64,000 bases of DNA from Cryobacterium glaciale (GTDB lineage Bacteria; Actinomycetota; Actinomycetes; Actinomycetales; Microbacteriaceae): the NCBI RefSeq assembly GCF_004402535.1, contig NZ_SOEY01000028.1, positions 1-64,000 on the forward strand. Reading direction: 5' to 3'. The notes beneath the pieces were generated by a model. It ran no database searches. It worked only from the letters and a program-made list of their open reading frames with translations, and had not been told where the DNA came from. The position numbers were made by a program, and so were the translations under genes. Of this stretch, positions 26,439 to 35,024 are shown one piece after another. Numbering within the stretch: position 1 is the stretch's first letter; every line of letters starts with the position of its first letter.

Positions 26439-26749
26439 CCCTGATCGAGCCGTCGCAGGCCTTCCTGGGATCGACGAAATTCAATCGCGAGGTAGCTGTC
26501 TCGGGTCGGCGGCAGCTGCTCGACGTCCAGTCCGGCGACGAGTTCGCTGATTTCGAGTTGCAGCACGGCCGCAACTCGAATGAGGGTGTACATCGTCGGG
26601 TTGCCACGGCCCCGGTCGATTCGGGCGTAATTGGACACGTTGAGCCCCGCACGCAACGCGACGTCCTCCTGGTTGAGAGCGAGCGCCAGGCGGCGCTCCC
26701 GCAGGCGGAGTCCGAGCAGTCGGGACGCTTCTGACTTAGGCGAAAGCAT
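26414..26749 (-). CDS. XRE-family helix-turn-helix regulator
   Basis: A 111-residue protein with a Cro/C1-type helix-turn-helix at about residues 15-70 (LRERRLALALNQEDVALRAGLNV then YARIDRGRGNPTMYTLIRVAAVLQLEISEL). The C-terminal 40 residues have no recognisable sensor domain. It is a likely DNA-binding regulator; the gene lies between the exporter genes and the EcsC-like gene and overlaps the exporter ATPase end by 25 bp in opposite direction. The target is unknown; the neighbouring divergent gene at 26842 is the simplest candidate. Confidence 0.85.
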   Translation of the reverse strand: MLSPKSEASRLLGLRLRERRLALALNQEDVALRAGLNVSNYARIDRGRGNPTMYTLIRVAAVLQLEISELVAGLDVEQLPPTRDSYLAIEFRRSQEGLRRLDQGQAAGLTP

Positions 26750-26841
26750 TCCTCAGTTGTAGCGGCACGGGTGAGTCCTGACTAGCGGGTGGACATTTTG
26801 CGAAAGATAGTATTTGTAGACGGGCGCGAGGAAGGCGACTA

Positions 26842-27687
26842 ATGGCCAGGAAGAGCACACCGATGCTGTCGTCCACCGGCGGCACTCCGCAGGGCGACGC
26901 ACTGCCGACCGGGTTCGTCAAGGGAATCGACCGGGTTCTGGCCATTCACCGGCCCGTTGTGCTCGCGCACATCCGCAGCATCCGGCGTCGCAATCCCTAC
27001 GCTTCCCCCGAACAAATCGTGCGCATCCTGGAGAAGCGTTACCTTGCAATGGTCACGACCGGCGGTGCGGCCGTCGGCGCCACCGCGGTCATTCCCGGCG
27101 TCGGTACCGGAATCACCCTCGCGCTGTCGGGCGTGGAAACCGCCGGATTTCTCGAAGCGACGGCACTGTTCACCCAGTCGGTGAGCGAAGTCCACGGCAT
27201 CGCCGTGGAGGACCCCGAACGTGCCCGCGCCCTCGTCATGACCATGATGTTGGGCCGGGAGGGCAGCGACCTGGTGCGCCAGCTCGCCGGTCAGGTGACC
27301 GGCTCGGGAACGGCACGAACCACGTACTGGGGTGAGCTCATCACCAACAATCTGCCCCGGGCAATTCTCGGCCCCCTCACCGACCGGCTGAAGAGTGTTT
27401 TCCTGCGTCAGTTCGCCACCCGTGGCAGCGCCAGCCTGCTCGGCAAGGCCTTGCCGTTCGGTATCGGAGCGGTGATCGGCGGTGCTGGAAACCACATTCT
27501 GGGCAGCAAGGTTATGCACGCGTCACGGCTCGCGTTCGGTCCGGCACCGGCCGGGTTCCAGCCGAATCTGGACCCGCGCGTGCGGGAGATCTCGGTTCGG
27601 GAAAAGCGAGGGGGCAAAGCGGTGCGGGCCGCATCGGCCGAGCCACCGGCCTCCGCTTCATGGCCGCCGGAGCCGGCAGCGACCTAG
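26842..27687 (+). CDS. Uncharacterised protein, EcsC-like
   Basis: A 281-residue protein with two Gly/Ala-rich hydrophobic segments: one at about residues 70-115 (VTTGGAAVGATAVIPGVGTGITLALSGVETAGF) and one at about 200-225 (ALPFGIGAVIGGAGNHILG). This arrangement resembles the EcsC family, but I would not assign it firmly. The N-terminal region has a basic helix RPVVLAHIRSIRRRNPYASPEQIVRILEKRYL. The C-terminal 40 residues are basic then Pro/Ala-rich and look disordered. The gene starts 92 bp from the divergent XRE regulator, and its promoter region carries AT-rich TAGTATTTGTAGACG just before it. Function unknown. Confidence 0.75.
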   Translation: MARKSTPMLSSTGGTPQGDALPTGFVKGIDRVLAIHRPVVLAHIRSIRRRNPYASPEQIVRILEKRYLAMVTTGGAAVGATAVIPGVGTGITLALSGVETAGFLEATALFTQSVSEVHGIAVEDPERARALVMTMMLGREGSDLVRQLAGQVTGSGTARTTYWGELITNNLPRAILGPLTDRLKSVFLRQFATRGSASLLGKALPFGIGAVIGGAGNHILGSKVMHASRLAFGPAPAGFQPNLDPRVREISVREKRGGKAVRAASAEPPASASWPPEPAAT

Positions 27688-27796
27688 CGACGCGCGCCCA
27701 ACTGCTGCACGCGCTGTGAGCGGATGCTTGCGCTAACGGCCTGCCAGGCGCGCGCGCGATTGAGTGCCGCGCGTGCAGTGCACGGCCGCGCCGCCG

Positions 27797-29074
27797 TTAC
27801 TTCGCGTCGCCCGTATTCGACGTGGGATCGGGCACAATCGCGATATCGGCGTCGTGCACGGCCGCGAATCTGTCCCACTCGTCCATCAGATGCTGCACGG
27901 CCGCGTGCAGTCGTTCCGTCGCGACGCCAGGGGTTGTGTCGCCGAAGTAGCGCTGCACCCAGCCCTGCAGGCGTTCCACCGCCGCGTCATCGTGGGTGAG
28001 GCGTTCGACCTGCCCCGCGATGTCGGCGGCCTGCTCGGTCGGTAGCCACTCGCAGTCGGAGAGGTAACCGCTGGTGTCGATCACGGCCGTTGGGTTCACC
28101 GGTCGGGTGATGATGAGAGGTTTGCCTGTGGCGAGGCGGTCGTAGACCATGGCGGAGATGTCGACGATGGCGACATCCGCTGCGGCGAGTTGCCAGCCGA
28201 GATCGGGGCCGGAGTCGTAGACGTGCTGCGCGCTCGGATCGCGGGCGTTGGCCGCCGCGATGGCAGCGATGATGGTCTTGTTGGCCGCACCGTAGCGGTG
28301 GTCGACGACGCCGCTGCGCGGGTGCGGTCGGTAGATGACGCGGTGCGCGCCCGTGGCCAGCAGTGCGGTGACGAGCGCGATCCCGTGGGTCGCGACGGAG
28401 CCATAGGCGGCGGCGGCCCTGTCCCCCTCCCAAGTGGGGGCATAGAGCACGACCTGGCGTTGATCGGGCGTGTAGGGCAGCTCTCCGCTGAAATAGTCGG
28501 CCTGGGGGCGCCCGATCTTGATCGCGCGCTTGTCGAAGTCGTAGTCCCAGAGCACCCGATCGAGTCGGGCCAACGCGGCGTCCCCGGCGACGAACGAATA
28601 GTCGTAGGCCTTGAACTGGTTGGTGATCATGTACATCTTGTCGCTCTCACCGTGGTTGATGAAAACGTGCCAGCAGCGCCCGTAACGCATCATCTGGAAG
28701 TTGCGCGGGTTCTGGTTGACGTAGAACACGATGCGGATGTCCTGCTCGGCGACGATCTGTTCGAGCTGGGGTACCGTGCGCGCGTAGGCGACCGGGATCG
28801 GCGACTCGTCCATGAGCTGGAGGGTTCCGCCGCCGGTGCGGCTGAGCACGAGTACCGGCCACGTTGTGGCGAGTGTGGCGAGCGGCTGGTACCACTGGCG
28901 CATCTGGTACATGTTGACCGGTCCGTCGGCAAAGTACACGGCGATCTTGAAGTGGTTGTCTGCGCGCAACTCCCGCGCTTTCAGCGGGCCGCGGAGCCTG
29001 TGCTGGGCCTTGCGGGAGGCCACAACATCCCGGACCAGTTTGACTGCACGCCTGACGTCTTTCCGAATTACCAC
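27797..29074 (-). CDS. CDP-glycerol/ribitol glycerophosphotransferase family protein (TagF-like)
   Basis: A 425-residue enzyme of the TagB/TagF group, which transfers glycerol- or ribitol-phosphate from a CDP carrier to growing wall teichoic acid. Seen: a basic N-terminal helix, VFINHGESDKMYMITNQFKAYD, YAPTWEGDRA, IYRPHPRSGVVDHRYG and VADVAIVDISAMVYDRLATGKPLIIT, which match the nucleotide- and acceptor-binding blocks. GTG 29074 is the start, with AAAGGTAG upstream. It is the last gene of the minus-strand operon GT2-phosphotransferase-GT2-TagF-like. The exact polyol is not determinable. It probably acts at the cytoplasmic membrane face before export by the TagGH-like system. Confidence 0.87.
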   Translation of the reverse strand: MVIRKDVRRAVKLVRDVVASRKAQHRLRGPLKARELRADNHFKIAVYFADGPVNMYQMRQWYQPLATLATTWPVLVLSRTGGGTLQLMDESPIPVAYARTVPQLEQIVAEQDIRIVFYVNQNPRNFQMMRYGRCWHVFINHGESDKMYMITNQFKAYDYSFVAGDAALARLDRVLWDYDFDKRAIKIGRPQADYFSGELPYTPDQRQVVLYAPTWEGDRAAAAYGSVATHGIALVTALLATGAHRVIYRPHPRSGVVDHRYGAANKTIIAAIAAANARDPSAQHVYDSGPDLGWQLAAADVAIVDISAMVYDRLATGKPLIITRPVNPTAVIDTSGYLSDCEWLPTEQAADIAGQVERLTHDDAAVERLQGWVQRYFGDTTPGVATERLHAAVQHLMDEWDRFAAVHDADIAIVPDPTSNTGDAK

Positions 29075-29093
29075 CGAACAAGACTACCTTTCG

Positions 29094-29981
29094 TTAGATG
29101 ATCGGCGGGCGCCCCGCGCGGGTCATGCGCCAGACCGTGCGCGCGCGCAGCGGATGCCGCGGCCCCGGGTCGCTGCGCCACCCTTCGCGCCAGCCGCCGA
29201 ACCAGGCGCGCAGGGCCGGGCGATTGTTCAGGCCCCAGCGCAGCACCTGGATCGCCGTCCAGGAGCCCACATAGAGCGGCACGAACAGGACCGGCAGGTT
29301 GCGGCGGGCCAGCCAGACCCGGTTGCGGGCGTTCAGGCGGTAGTAGTCGGCGTGCCGCGTGGGCAGGATCACCGGATGGTTGGCGACGAGGTCGCCGGCA
29401 TACCAGGCGACCCGGCCCTGATCCCAGACCCGCCAGGCCAGTTCGATGCCTTCGTGGGCGTAGAAGAACGGTTCGGCCCAGCCGCCGGTGGCGTCGAAGA
29501 CGGCGCGGGGCAGCAGCACGGCACCCTCCCAGACCGAGAACACGGGTCCGGGCGTGGTGGCCTCGCCCTTGCGGATGCGGGGAATCCACCGCCGGGGTGA
29601 CTGAACCCCCATCGGGTCTTCGACCCGCGGCTGCAGCAGTCCGATTCGTGGGTCGGCGCGCAGCTTGTCGATCGCCGTGATCAGAAAGTTCGAATCGGGA
29701 ATGCTCGCATCGTCATCGAGGAAGAACAGGTATTCTCCGGTGACGAGAGACACCCCGCGGTTGCGGCCGGCCGGAATGCCCAGGTTGGTCGGCAGTGCGA
29801 GGGCCTGCACGCCGACGGGCAGGCCGGTCGGCTGCCAGCCGTTGCCGACACAGACCACGTCGAGTGTGACGTCCTGCTGGGCCAGCACCGAGCGGATGCC
29901 CCGATCGAGATCCCCCGGCCGGGTGCCCTGGGTGAGCACCACGACACCGACCGTGGGCCTGCCGGGCTCAGGAACGGACAC
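29094..29981 (-). CDS. Glycosyltransferase family 2
   Basis: A 295-residue GT-A fold transferase. The N-terminal VGVVVLTQGTRPGDLDRGIRSVLAQ, the PTNLGIPAGRNRGV block and the metal-binding YLFFLDDDASIPD are clear GT2 signs; the acceptor region FSVWEGAVLLPRAVFDATGGWAEPFFYAHEGIELAWRV follows. A C-terminal hydrophobic stretch suggests membrane association. It overlaps the upstream phosphotransferase gene by 14 bp and ends 19 bp before the TagF-like gene, so all are one operon. The sugar donor is unknown. A linkage-unit or side-chain role in wall polymer assembly is inferred. Confidence 0.87.
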   Translation of the reverse strand: MSVPEPGRPTVGVVVLTQGTRPGDLDRGIRSVLAQQDVTLDVVCVGNGWQPTGLPVGVQALALPTNLGIPAGRNRGVSLVTGEYLFFLDDDASIPDSNFLITAIDKLRADPRIGLLQPRVEDPMGVQSPRRWIPRIRKGEATTPGPVFSVWEGAVLLPRAVFDATGGWAEPFFYAHEGIELAWRVWDQGRVAWYAGDLVANHPVILPTRHADYYRLNARNRVWLARRNLPVLFVPLYVGSWTAIQVLRWGLNNRPALRAWFGGWREGWRSDPGPRHPLRARTVWRMTRAGRPPII

Positions 29982-30792
29982 GCTTGGACGCCATGATGGC
30001 CACGAAATGTCCGATCAGCGACAAAAAGGCGAGCGGAACCAGAACGATGAGAACGGAACGGTCAACGAGCGGCTGACCGACGAACAATCCGATGACCGCT
30101 GCGGCGAAAATGACCATGGTCAGTTCGACCGAGTGGTACAACCGGTGGAAGGGCACGAAACGGGCGAGTCGGCGCACTCGGGCGATGACACTCGAGGTCG
30201 GTGTCTTCTCACCGTGGGTGTCGGCGAGCTTCGTCAAGCCGGCGTTGGCCCGGGCGACGTGCACCATATCGTTGAGGGCTTTGTTTAGCACGATGATGAG
30301 GGCGAGGAGCAGCGCCAGGCTGGTCCACAGAAAATCGTCGGGCGACTCGAACGGGTAGGCCGCCGCGCGAATGCCGAGGGTGATGGGAATGAGCGACTCG
30401 GTGGAATAGTGACCGACCTTGTCGAGGAACACCCCGGCGGGCGAGGACGTGCCACGCCACCGCGCCACCTCGCCGTCGCTGCAATCGATGAGCATCTGCA
30501 CCTGGCTGAGCGCAAGGGCGAGCAGGGCGCCCCAGATTCCGGGGATCAGCAGTGCGGCGGCGGTCGACCAGCCGGCCAGGATCATCAGCGCGGTCACGCC
30601 GTTGGCCGAGATACGGGTTTTCAGCAGCATCCAGGTGAGGTACGGCGACAGATCGCGCAGGTACAGGCTTGCCGTCCAGTGCTCTGCGTTGGCGCGCAGG
30701 CGCACCTCGGGGGGCTGCGCGACGGCGCGCAGTTGGGCGATCGATTCCGGTCGGGCCGGCCGGTTGGGCCAGACCTGGGGCGAACTGGTCAT
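29968..30792 (-). CDS. CDP-alcohol phosphotransferase family protein with altered catalytic motif
   Basis: A 274-residue membrane enzyme with several transmembrane helices. The family motif D(x2)DG(x2)AR(x8)G(x3)D(x3)D is nearly intact: DCSDGEVARWRGTSSPAG then VFLDKVGH, so the first three aspartates are present, but the fourth, thought to act as catalytic base, is His. The family usually joins a CDP-activated lipid or polyol to an alcohol. Together with the LicC-like nucleotidyltransferase it could handle a CDP-polyol for the wall polymer instead of a phospholipid, but the changed residue leaves activity uncertain. It is preceded by a GT2 gene (4-bp gap) and overlaps the next GT2 gene by 14 bp. 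Confidence 0.85.
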   Translation of the reverse strand: MTSSPQVWPNRPARPESIAQLRAVAQPPEVRLRANAEHWTASLYLRDLSPYLTWMLLKTRISANGVTALMILAGWSTAAALLIPGIWGALLALALSQVQMLIDCSDGEVARWRGTSSPAGVFLDKVGHYSTESLIPITLGIRAAAYPFESPDDFLWTSLALLLALIIVLNKALNDMVHVARANAGLTKLADTHGEKTPTSSVIARVRRLARFVPFHRLYHSVELTMVIFAAAVIGLFVGQPLVDRSVLIVLVPLAFLSLIGHFVAIMASKRVRS

Positions 30793-30796
30793 CTGC

Positions 30797-31840
30797 TCAC
30801 CTTCCCGTGTGTGCCGTGATGTTAGTGGTGAGCTTGAGATAACCGAGTACGAACCCGATTCCCCAGCAGAAGTGAATGCAGGGCAAGACTACGAGAAAGT
30901 GCAGGGACGCACGAAATCCATCCGGCCGGGCCACCGCGATCGTCGCGATAATGACGATGAGCAGGTACCCGGCGGGAACGACCAGGCCGAGCAGCAGCCA
31001 CGGCGTAGCACCGAACGCGGCCTGCACGAGCCCGCCGATACCCAGGAGCAGCCCCACAGCGACACCGAGCACCATAGCGGGCGGCGCAAAATAACGGATG
31101 CCGTTGGCCGCCGGATAGCGCCGCGCCAGCTCACCGCGCCAGAGCCCGGTAGAGAGCATCTGCCGTGCCAACTGGACCAGGGTCGGTCTGGGGCGATAGA
31201 GCACGCGCAGGCGAGGGGTGAACCAGACCTGGCCACCGGCTTCGCGGAGGCGACGGTTCAAATCCCAGTCCTGGCCGCGTTTGACGCCCTCATCGAACAG
31301 TCCGACGTTCAGGATGCTCTCGGTGCGGAAACAGCCCAGGTACACTGTTTCGGCGGAGCCTTCCGCGCCGCCAACGTGGTGCGGCGTGCCGCCGAGGCCG
31401 ATGCGGGTGCCGTAGGCGCGGGCTACAGCCCGCTCGAAAGCGCTGATGCCGCGGGCATCCATGATGCCGCCGACGTTGTCGGCGCCGGTGCGCTCGAGCG
31501 TCTCGACCGCGATGCGCGCATAGTCGGGGGGCAAAACGGAGTGGGCATCCACCCGAATGACGACCGCATACCGGGAGGCGCGAATGGCTATGTTTAGGCC
31601 GGCCGGCGTCGAGCCGACATCGTTGGGCACCACGCGGATGCGCGCGTCGACGGCGGCCATTTCCTCGACCAGTTCGGTCGTGCCGTCAATGCTCGGTCCG
31701 AGGGCGAGGGTGACCTCGAACGGTCCCTGAAAGTCCTGAGCCAGGAGGCTCTCGACAGCGGCACGTACGTGCGTCGCCTCGTTGAGCACGGGCATCACAT
31801 ACGACACTCCGGGAAGAAGTCCTGTACCACGTTGGTGCAC
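30797..31840 (-). CDS. Glycosyltransferase family 2 with C-terminal membrane helices
   Basis: A 347-residue GT2 enzyme: SYVMPVLNEATHVRAAVESLLAQ, ALGPSIDGTTELVEEMAA, VVIRVDAHSVLPPDYARIAVE (acidic metal site) and GQDWDLNRRLREAGG. After residue 240 come at least three hydrophobic helices, including WLLLGLVVPAGYLLIVIIATIAVA, giving the layout of succinoglycan-type membrane GT2 enzymes. The reading frame extends far upstream, but GTG 31840 with GGAAGG before it is the best start; a GTG nearer the first strand (31812) is an alternative. First gene of the minus-strand wall-polymer operon. Confidence 0.85.
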   Translation of the reverse strand: MHQRGTGLLPGVSYVMPVLNEATHVRAAVESLLAQDFQGPFEVTLALGPSIDGTTELVEEMAAVDARIRVVPNDVGSTPAGLNIAIRASRYAVVIRVDAHSVLPPDYARIAVETLERTGADNVGGIMDARGISAFERAVARAYGTRIGLGGTPHHVGGAEGSAETVYLGCFRTESILNVGLFDEGVKRGQDWDLNRRLREAGGQVWFTPRLRVLYRPRPTLVQLARQMLSTGLWRGELARRYPAANGIRYFAPPAMVLGVAVGLLLGIGGLVQAAFGATPWLLLGLVVPAGYLLIVIIATIAVARPDGFRASLHFLVVLPCIHFCWGIGFVLGYLKLTTNITAHTGR

Positions 31841-31927
31841 CTGGCTGGCCAGCCTTCCGGTTATTTGGGTAGGACGATCGAGCCTACCAGCCCGCCAAAT
31901 GGCTGTAGCCCCGGTTGCACACGCGCA

Positions 31928-31959
31928 AAACGCGCCGCCGGCTTGCCGGCGGCGCGTTT
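31928..31959 (-). terminator. Terminator of the HtrA gene
   Basis: A perfect 14-bp stem (AAACGCGCCGCCGG, 31928-31941, with 31946-31959) and a 4-nt loop. On the minus strand TTTTGCGCGT follows. It lies 42 bp past the protease stop and before the GT2 start, in the correct orientation; a short T run also follows on the plus strand. Confidence 0.82.
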
Positions 31960-32000
31960 CGCGCGATCGTGCTGGAAAGGAGCAGAGGATGAGGACGCGG

Positions 32001-33662
32001 TTAGCTGGCGAGCTCGCCGACCGTGACCGAGACGGTGATCGACTTGCCGTCGCGCACGTAGGTGAGGTCGGCAGTGCCGCCGGCCGGGAGCACCCGAACC
32101 TGCGCGGTGAGGTCGATCGAATCCGTGATCGGGACACCGTTGAAGTTGGTGACCACGTCCCCCGCGGCCAGACCGGCCTTCTCGGCCGCCCCACCCGGGG
32201 TGGCTTCGACGATGAGGGCGCCCACCGTGCTGCTGGTGGAACTCGAGGCGTCCTTGACGCTCGCGCCGAGCAGGCCGTGGGTGGCAGTACCGTTGGCGAT
32301 GATCTCATCGGAAATGCGCTTGGCGAAGTTCGACGGGATGGAGAACCCGACACCGATGCTGCCCGCGGCCGACGATGCGGTGGTGGTGCCGGCACTCGCG
32401 ATGGCGACATTGATGCCGATCAACGCGCCCTCGCCGTTGAGCAGGGCGCCACCGGAATTGCCAGGGTTGATGGCGGCATCCGTTTGAATGACGGGGAGCG
32501 CGATGCTGGCGGTGGCCGACTGGGAACCCTGAGACTGTTCACCGTTCTGGTCGGGGAAGTCGAAGAAGAACGGATTCTGGCTCTCCCCCTCGTCGGGCAC
32601 CGTTTCGTCGGGCGAACCAGGCGCGGCGGAACTCGCGACGGTGATGCTGCGGTTGAGGGCGCTGACAATGCCGTCGGTGACCGTGCCCGAGAGGCCGAGA
32701 GGGGCGCCGATGGCGATGGCGCTGTCACCGACGTTGAGCTCGGACGAGTCACCCCAGGTGATCGGGGTGAGGCCGCTCGCGTCGGTCAGCTTGATCACGG
32801 CGAGGTCGGAAATGGGATCGGTTCCGACCAGTGTGGCGGTGTACAGCTTTCCGTCATTGCTCTTGACCTCGATCGTCACGTCCGACGCTGCACCGTCAAG
32901 GGTGACGACGTGCGTGTTGGTCAGTACGTAACCGTCCTCGGTGAGGATGACACCCGAGCCGGTGCCGCCGGACGAACCGTTCGCTACGTCGATGGTCACG
33001 ACGCTCGGCGAGGCCTTGGCGGCGACGGCGGTGATCTGGTTGACGCTCGTGCTGTCATTCACCACGACGTTGCTCGGGCCGGAAGCCTGGCTGACCGGTA
33101 CGCCGTTGTTCTGGTTGCTCATCATCAGGGCGGTGATGCCGGCCCCGGACGATCCGCCGACGAGTGCGCCGATGGCGAGCGCGGCGATCAGCGCCACGCT
33201 GCCCTTGCGCCGACCGGACTCCTTGGGCTTGGCGGCGGCGAAGGGCTGTCCGGGGTAGGCATCCGTCGGGTAGGAATCGCTGGGGTACGTGTTCGCGGTG
33301 GCGTAGGCCTGCGGCGCGACGCTCGGAGCGTAGGCGGACGTCGACGCTGCGGGGGTCTGGATCGGGCGGCCGAAGGCATCCGTCGGGTAGGCGACGGTCT
33401 GTGCCTGGTCCGGCTGTGCCTGCTCTGCCGCTGATGCGGCCGGCATGGCCGGTGCGTTCACGACCGGTACGTCATCGACCGGCTGTGCATCGGCCGGTTG
33501 TGCATCGACCGGTTGTGCGGGCGGAGCCGGCGAGTCTGTCGGTGTGGCCGGCGGGGTGGCCGGCGAAGAGGGTGGGGTCGCCTCGCCGGACTCATTCACG
33601 GCGAAGGCGGCGGCATCATCAGCCGGATCGGGGGTGGTGCCGGAATCTTTGTTGTCGGTCAT
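32001..33662 (-). CDS. HtrA/DegP-like trypsin-family serine protease with PDZ domain
   Basis: A 553-residue membrane-anchored quality-control protease. Residues 1-145 are a Pro/Ala/Asp-rich cytoplasmic region with repeats of the type QPVDAQPADAQPVDD and YPTDSYPTDAYPG. A single membrane helix (VALIAALAIGALVGGSSGA) lies at about 153-175. The catalytic triad is visible: His in LTNTHVVTLDG (about 250), Asp in SDLAVIKL (about 286), Ser in NPGNSGGALL (about 402). The C-terminal PDZ domain carries EATPGGAAEKAGLAAGDVVTNFNG. ATG 33662 is set by the GGAAGGAG site just upstream. Such proteases act outside the membrane on misfolded proteins. The promoter region has an 18-bp palindrome (33697-33714). Confidence 0.95.
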   Translation of the reverse strand: MTDNKDSGTTPDPADDAAAFAVNESGEATPPSSPATPPATPTDSPAPPAQPVDAQPADAQPVDDVPVVNAPAMPAASAAEQAQPDQAQTVAYPTDAFGRPIQTPAASTSAYAPSVAPQAYATANTYPSDSYPTDAYPGQPFAAAKPKESGRRKGSVALIAALAIGALVGGSSGAGITALMMSNQNNGVPVSQASGPSNVVVNDSTSVNQITAVAAKASPSVVTIDVANGSSGGTGSGVILTEDGYVLTNTHVVTLDGAASDVTIEVKSNDGKLYTATLVGTDPISDLAVIKLTDASGLTPITWGDSSELNVGDSAIAIGAPLGLSGTVTDGIVSALNRSITVASSAAPGSPDETVPDEGESQNPFFFDFPDQNGEQSQGSQSATASIALPVIQTDAAINPGNSGGALLNGEGALIGINVAIASAGTTTASSAAGSIGVGFSIPSNFAKRISDEIIANGTATHGLLGASVKDASSSTSSTVGALIVEATPGGAAEKAGLAAGDVVTNFNGVPITDSIDLTAQVRVLPAGGTADLTYVRDGKSITVSVTVGELAS

Positions 33663-33696
33663 CGGGTGCTCCTTCCAAGCGTTGCCAGCTTTGCGC

Positions 33697-33714
33697 CCGA
33701 ACCTGAACGTTCGG
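33697..33714. promoter_or_regulatory. Candidate operator CCGAAC-N6-GTTCGG
   Basis: A perfect dyad of two 6-bp arms separated by CTGAAC, 35 bp upstream of the htrA start and 96 bp upstream of the divergent aminotransferase gene. It resembles a LexA site, but the spacing is 6 rather than 4 between the CGAAC/GTTCG halves, so a different regulator is more likely. Confidence 0.42.
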
Positions 33715-33809
33715 TATGTACGTCCTGAGAGCATTCAATGATCGAGCCGAGACCTTGCCGAGGCGATAGTTTGGAACCCATGCGGGACTCAAGACAATCA
33801 GGGCAGGAC

Positions 33810-35024
33810 ATGACGGGCAATTCAGTGACGATGTCCGGCGCCTGGCGACGCACAGCGCGCGGGGCGGGGCTCCTCGCCGAGGACGGCAGCGTTGCACCAA
33901 GTATATTCGCCGAGATGAGCGCGCTGGCCCTGCGCACCAATGCCATCAACCTGGGCCAGGGCTTTCCCGATGAAGACGGGCCGGCCCTGGTGCTCGAGGC
34001 CGCCCGCCGGGCGATCAGCGACGGGGTGAACCAGTATCCGCCTGGGCGCGGCCAGCCGGTGTTGCTTGACGCGATTTCCCGGCACCAGCAACGGTTCTAC
34101 GGCCTGACCGTTGATCCGGGCAGCGAAGTTCTCGTCACTGCCGGGGCAACCGAGGCCCTCGCGGCCACGATTCTGGCGTTGATCGAACCGGGCGACGAGG
34201 TCGTCACCTTCGAACCGTTCTACGATGCCTATGGCGGACTGATCGGCCTGGGCGGCGGCATCCATCGCACCGTGCCGCTGCGTGCCCCCGACTTTCAGCC
34301 CGACCTCGATGCGCTGCGCGCCGCCGTCACCGACCGCACCCGGCTGATCATCGTGAACGATCCGCACAATCCCACCGGCGCGGTCTTTCCCCTGGCCACC
34401 CTTGAGCTGATCGTGGAGCTCGCCCACCGATACGACGCGATCATCGTCACCGACGAGGTGTATGAGCACCTCACCTTCGGGGCGCCGCACATTCCCATCG
34501 CGACCCTGCCGGGCGCGTGGGAGCGCACGGTCACCATCTCCTCGGGCGGAAAAACGTTCAGCCTCACCGGCTGGAAGGTCGGCTGGCTCAGCGCACCCGC
34601 CGCGATCGTCACGGCCATTCTCGCGGTCAAACAATTTCTGACCTACGTGAATGCGGCGCCGTTCCAGCCGGCCATCGCCGTCGGGCTCGACCTTCCGGAC
34701 GCATACTTCGCCGGAATCGCCGCGGATATGCAGCGAAAACGCGACGTGCTCGCCACCGGGCTGCAGGCGTCCGGATTCGACATCAGCATGCCGCAGGGCT
34801 CGTATTTCATCGTGGCGGATGCGACGCCGCTCGGCTTCACCGACGGCGCCGAACTCTGCCGCCGACTGCCCGAGCTGGCGGGCGTGGTCGCGGTGCCGAT
34901 AGCGGCGTTCTGCTCCCCCGCCCACCGGGCCGAGTATGCGGCCCTGGTGCGGTTCGCCTACTGCAAGAAAGTAAAGCTCCTCGAGCAGGCGTCGACCCAG
35001 CTCGAGGCCCTCTCCCGTGCATAA
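33810..35024 (+). CDS. Class I/II PLP aminotransferase (DapC/kynurenine-type)
   Basis: A 404-residue fold-type I aminotransferase. Landmarks are INLGQGFPDEDGP, the substrate loop VNQYPPGRGQPVL, TAGATEALAATILALIEPGDEV, IIVNDPHNPTGAVF, and the PLP lysine in SSGGKTFSLTGWKVGW. The pattern is shared by N-succinyldiaminopimelate aminotransferase (DapC) and kynurenine/methionine aminotransferases; in actinobacteria this form is often annotated as DapC, but specificity is not settled by sequence. ATG 33810 is preferred; an in-frame ATG at 33780 is possible. Its stop codon lies inside the left arm of a 19-bp inverted repeat. Confidence 0.87.
   Translation: MTGNSVTMSGAWRRTARGAGLLAEDGSVAPSIFAEMSALALRTNAINLGQGFPDEDGPALVLEAARRAISDGVNQYPPGRGQPVLLDAISRHQQRFYGLTVDPGSEVLVTAGATEALAATILALIEPGDEVVTFEPFYDAYGGLIGLGGGIHRTVPLRAPDFQPDLDALRAAVTDRTRLIIVNDPHNPTGAVFPLATLELIVELAHRYDAIIVTDEVYEHLTFGAPHIPIATLPGAWERTVTISSGGKTFSLTGWKVGWLSAPAAIVTAILAVKQFLTYVNAAPFQPAIAVGLDLPDAYFAGIAADMQRKRDVLATGLQASGFDISMPQGSYFIVADATPLGFTDGAELCRRLPELAGVVAVPIAAFCSPAHRAEYAALVRFAYCKKVKLLEQASTQLEALSRA

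Noticed and set aside
33697..33714. LexA/SOS box
   Set aside because: Half-sites fit but the 6-bp spacer does not match the actinobacterial 4-bp spacing; kept only as an unknown operator candidate.
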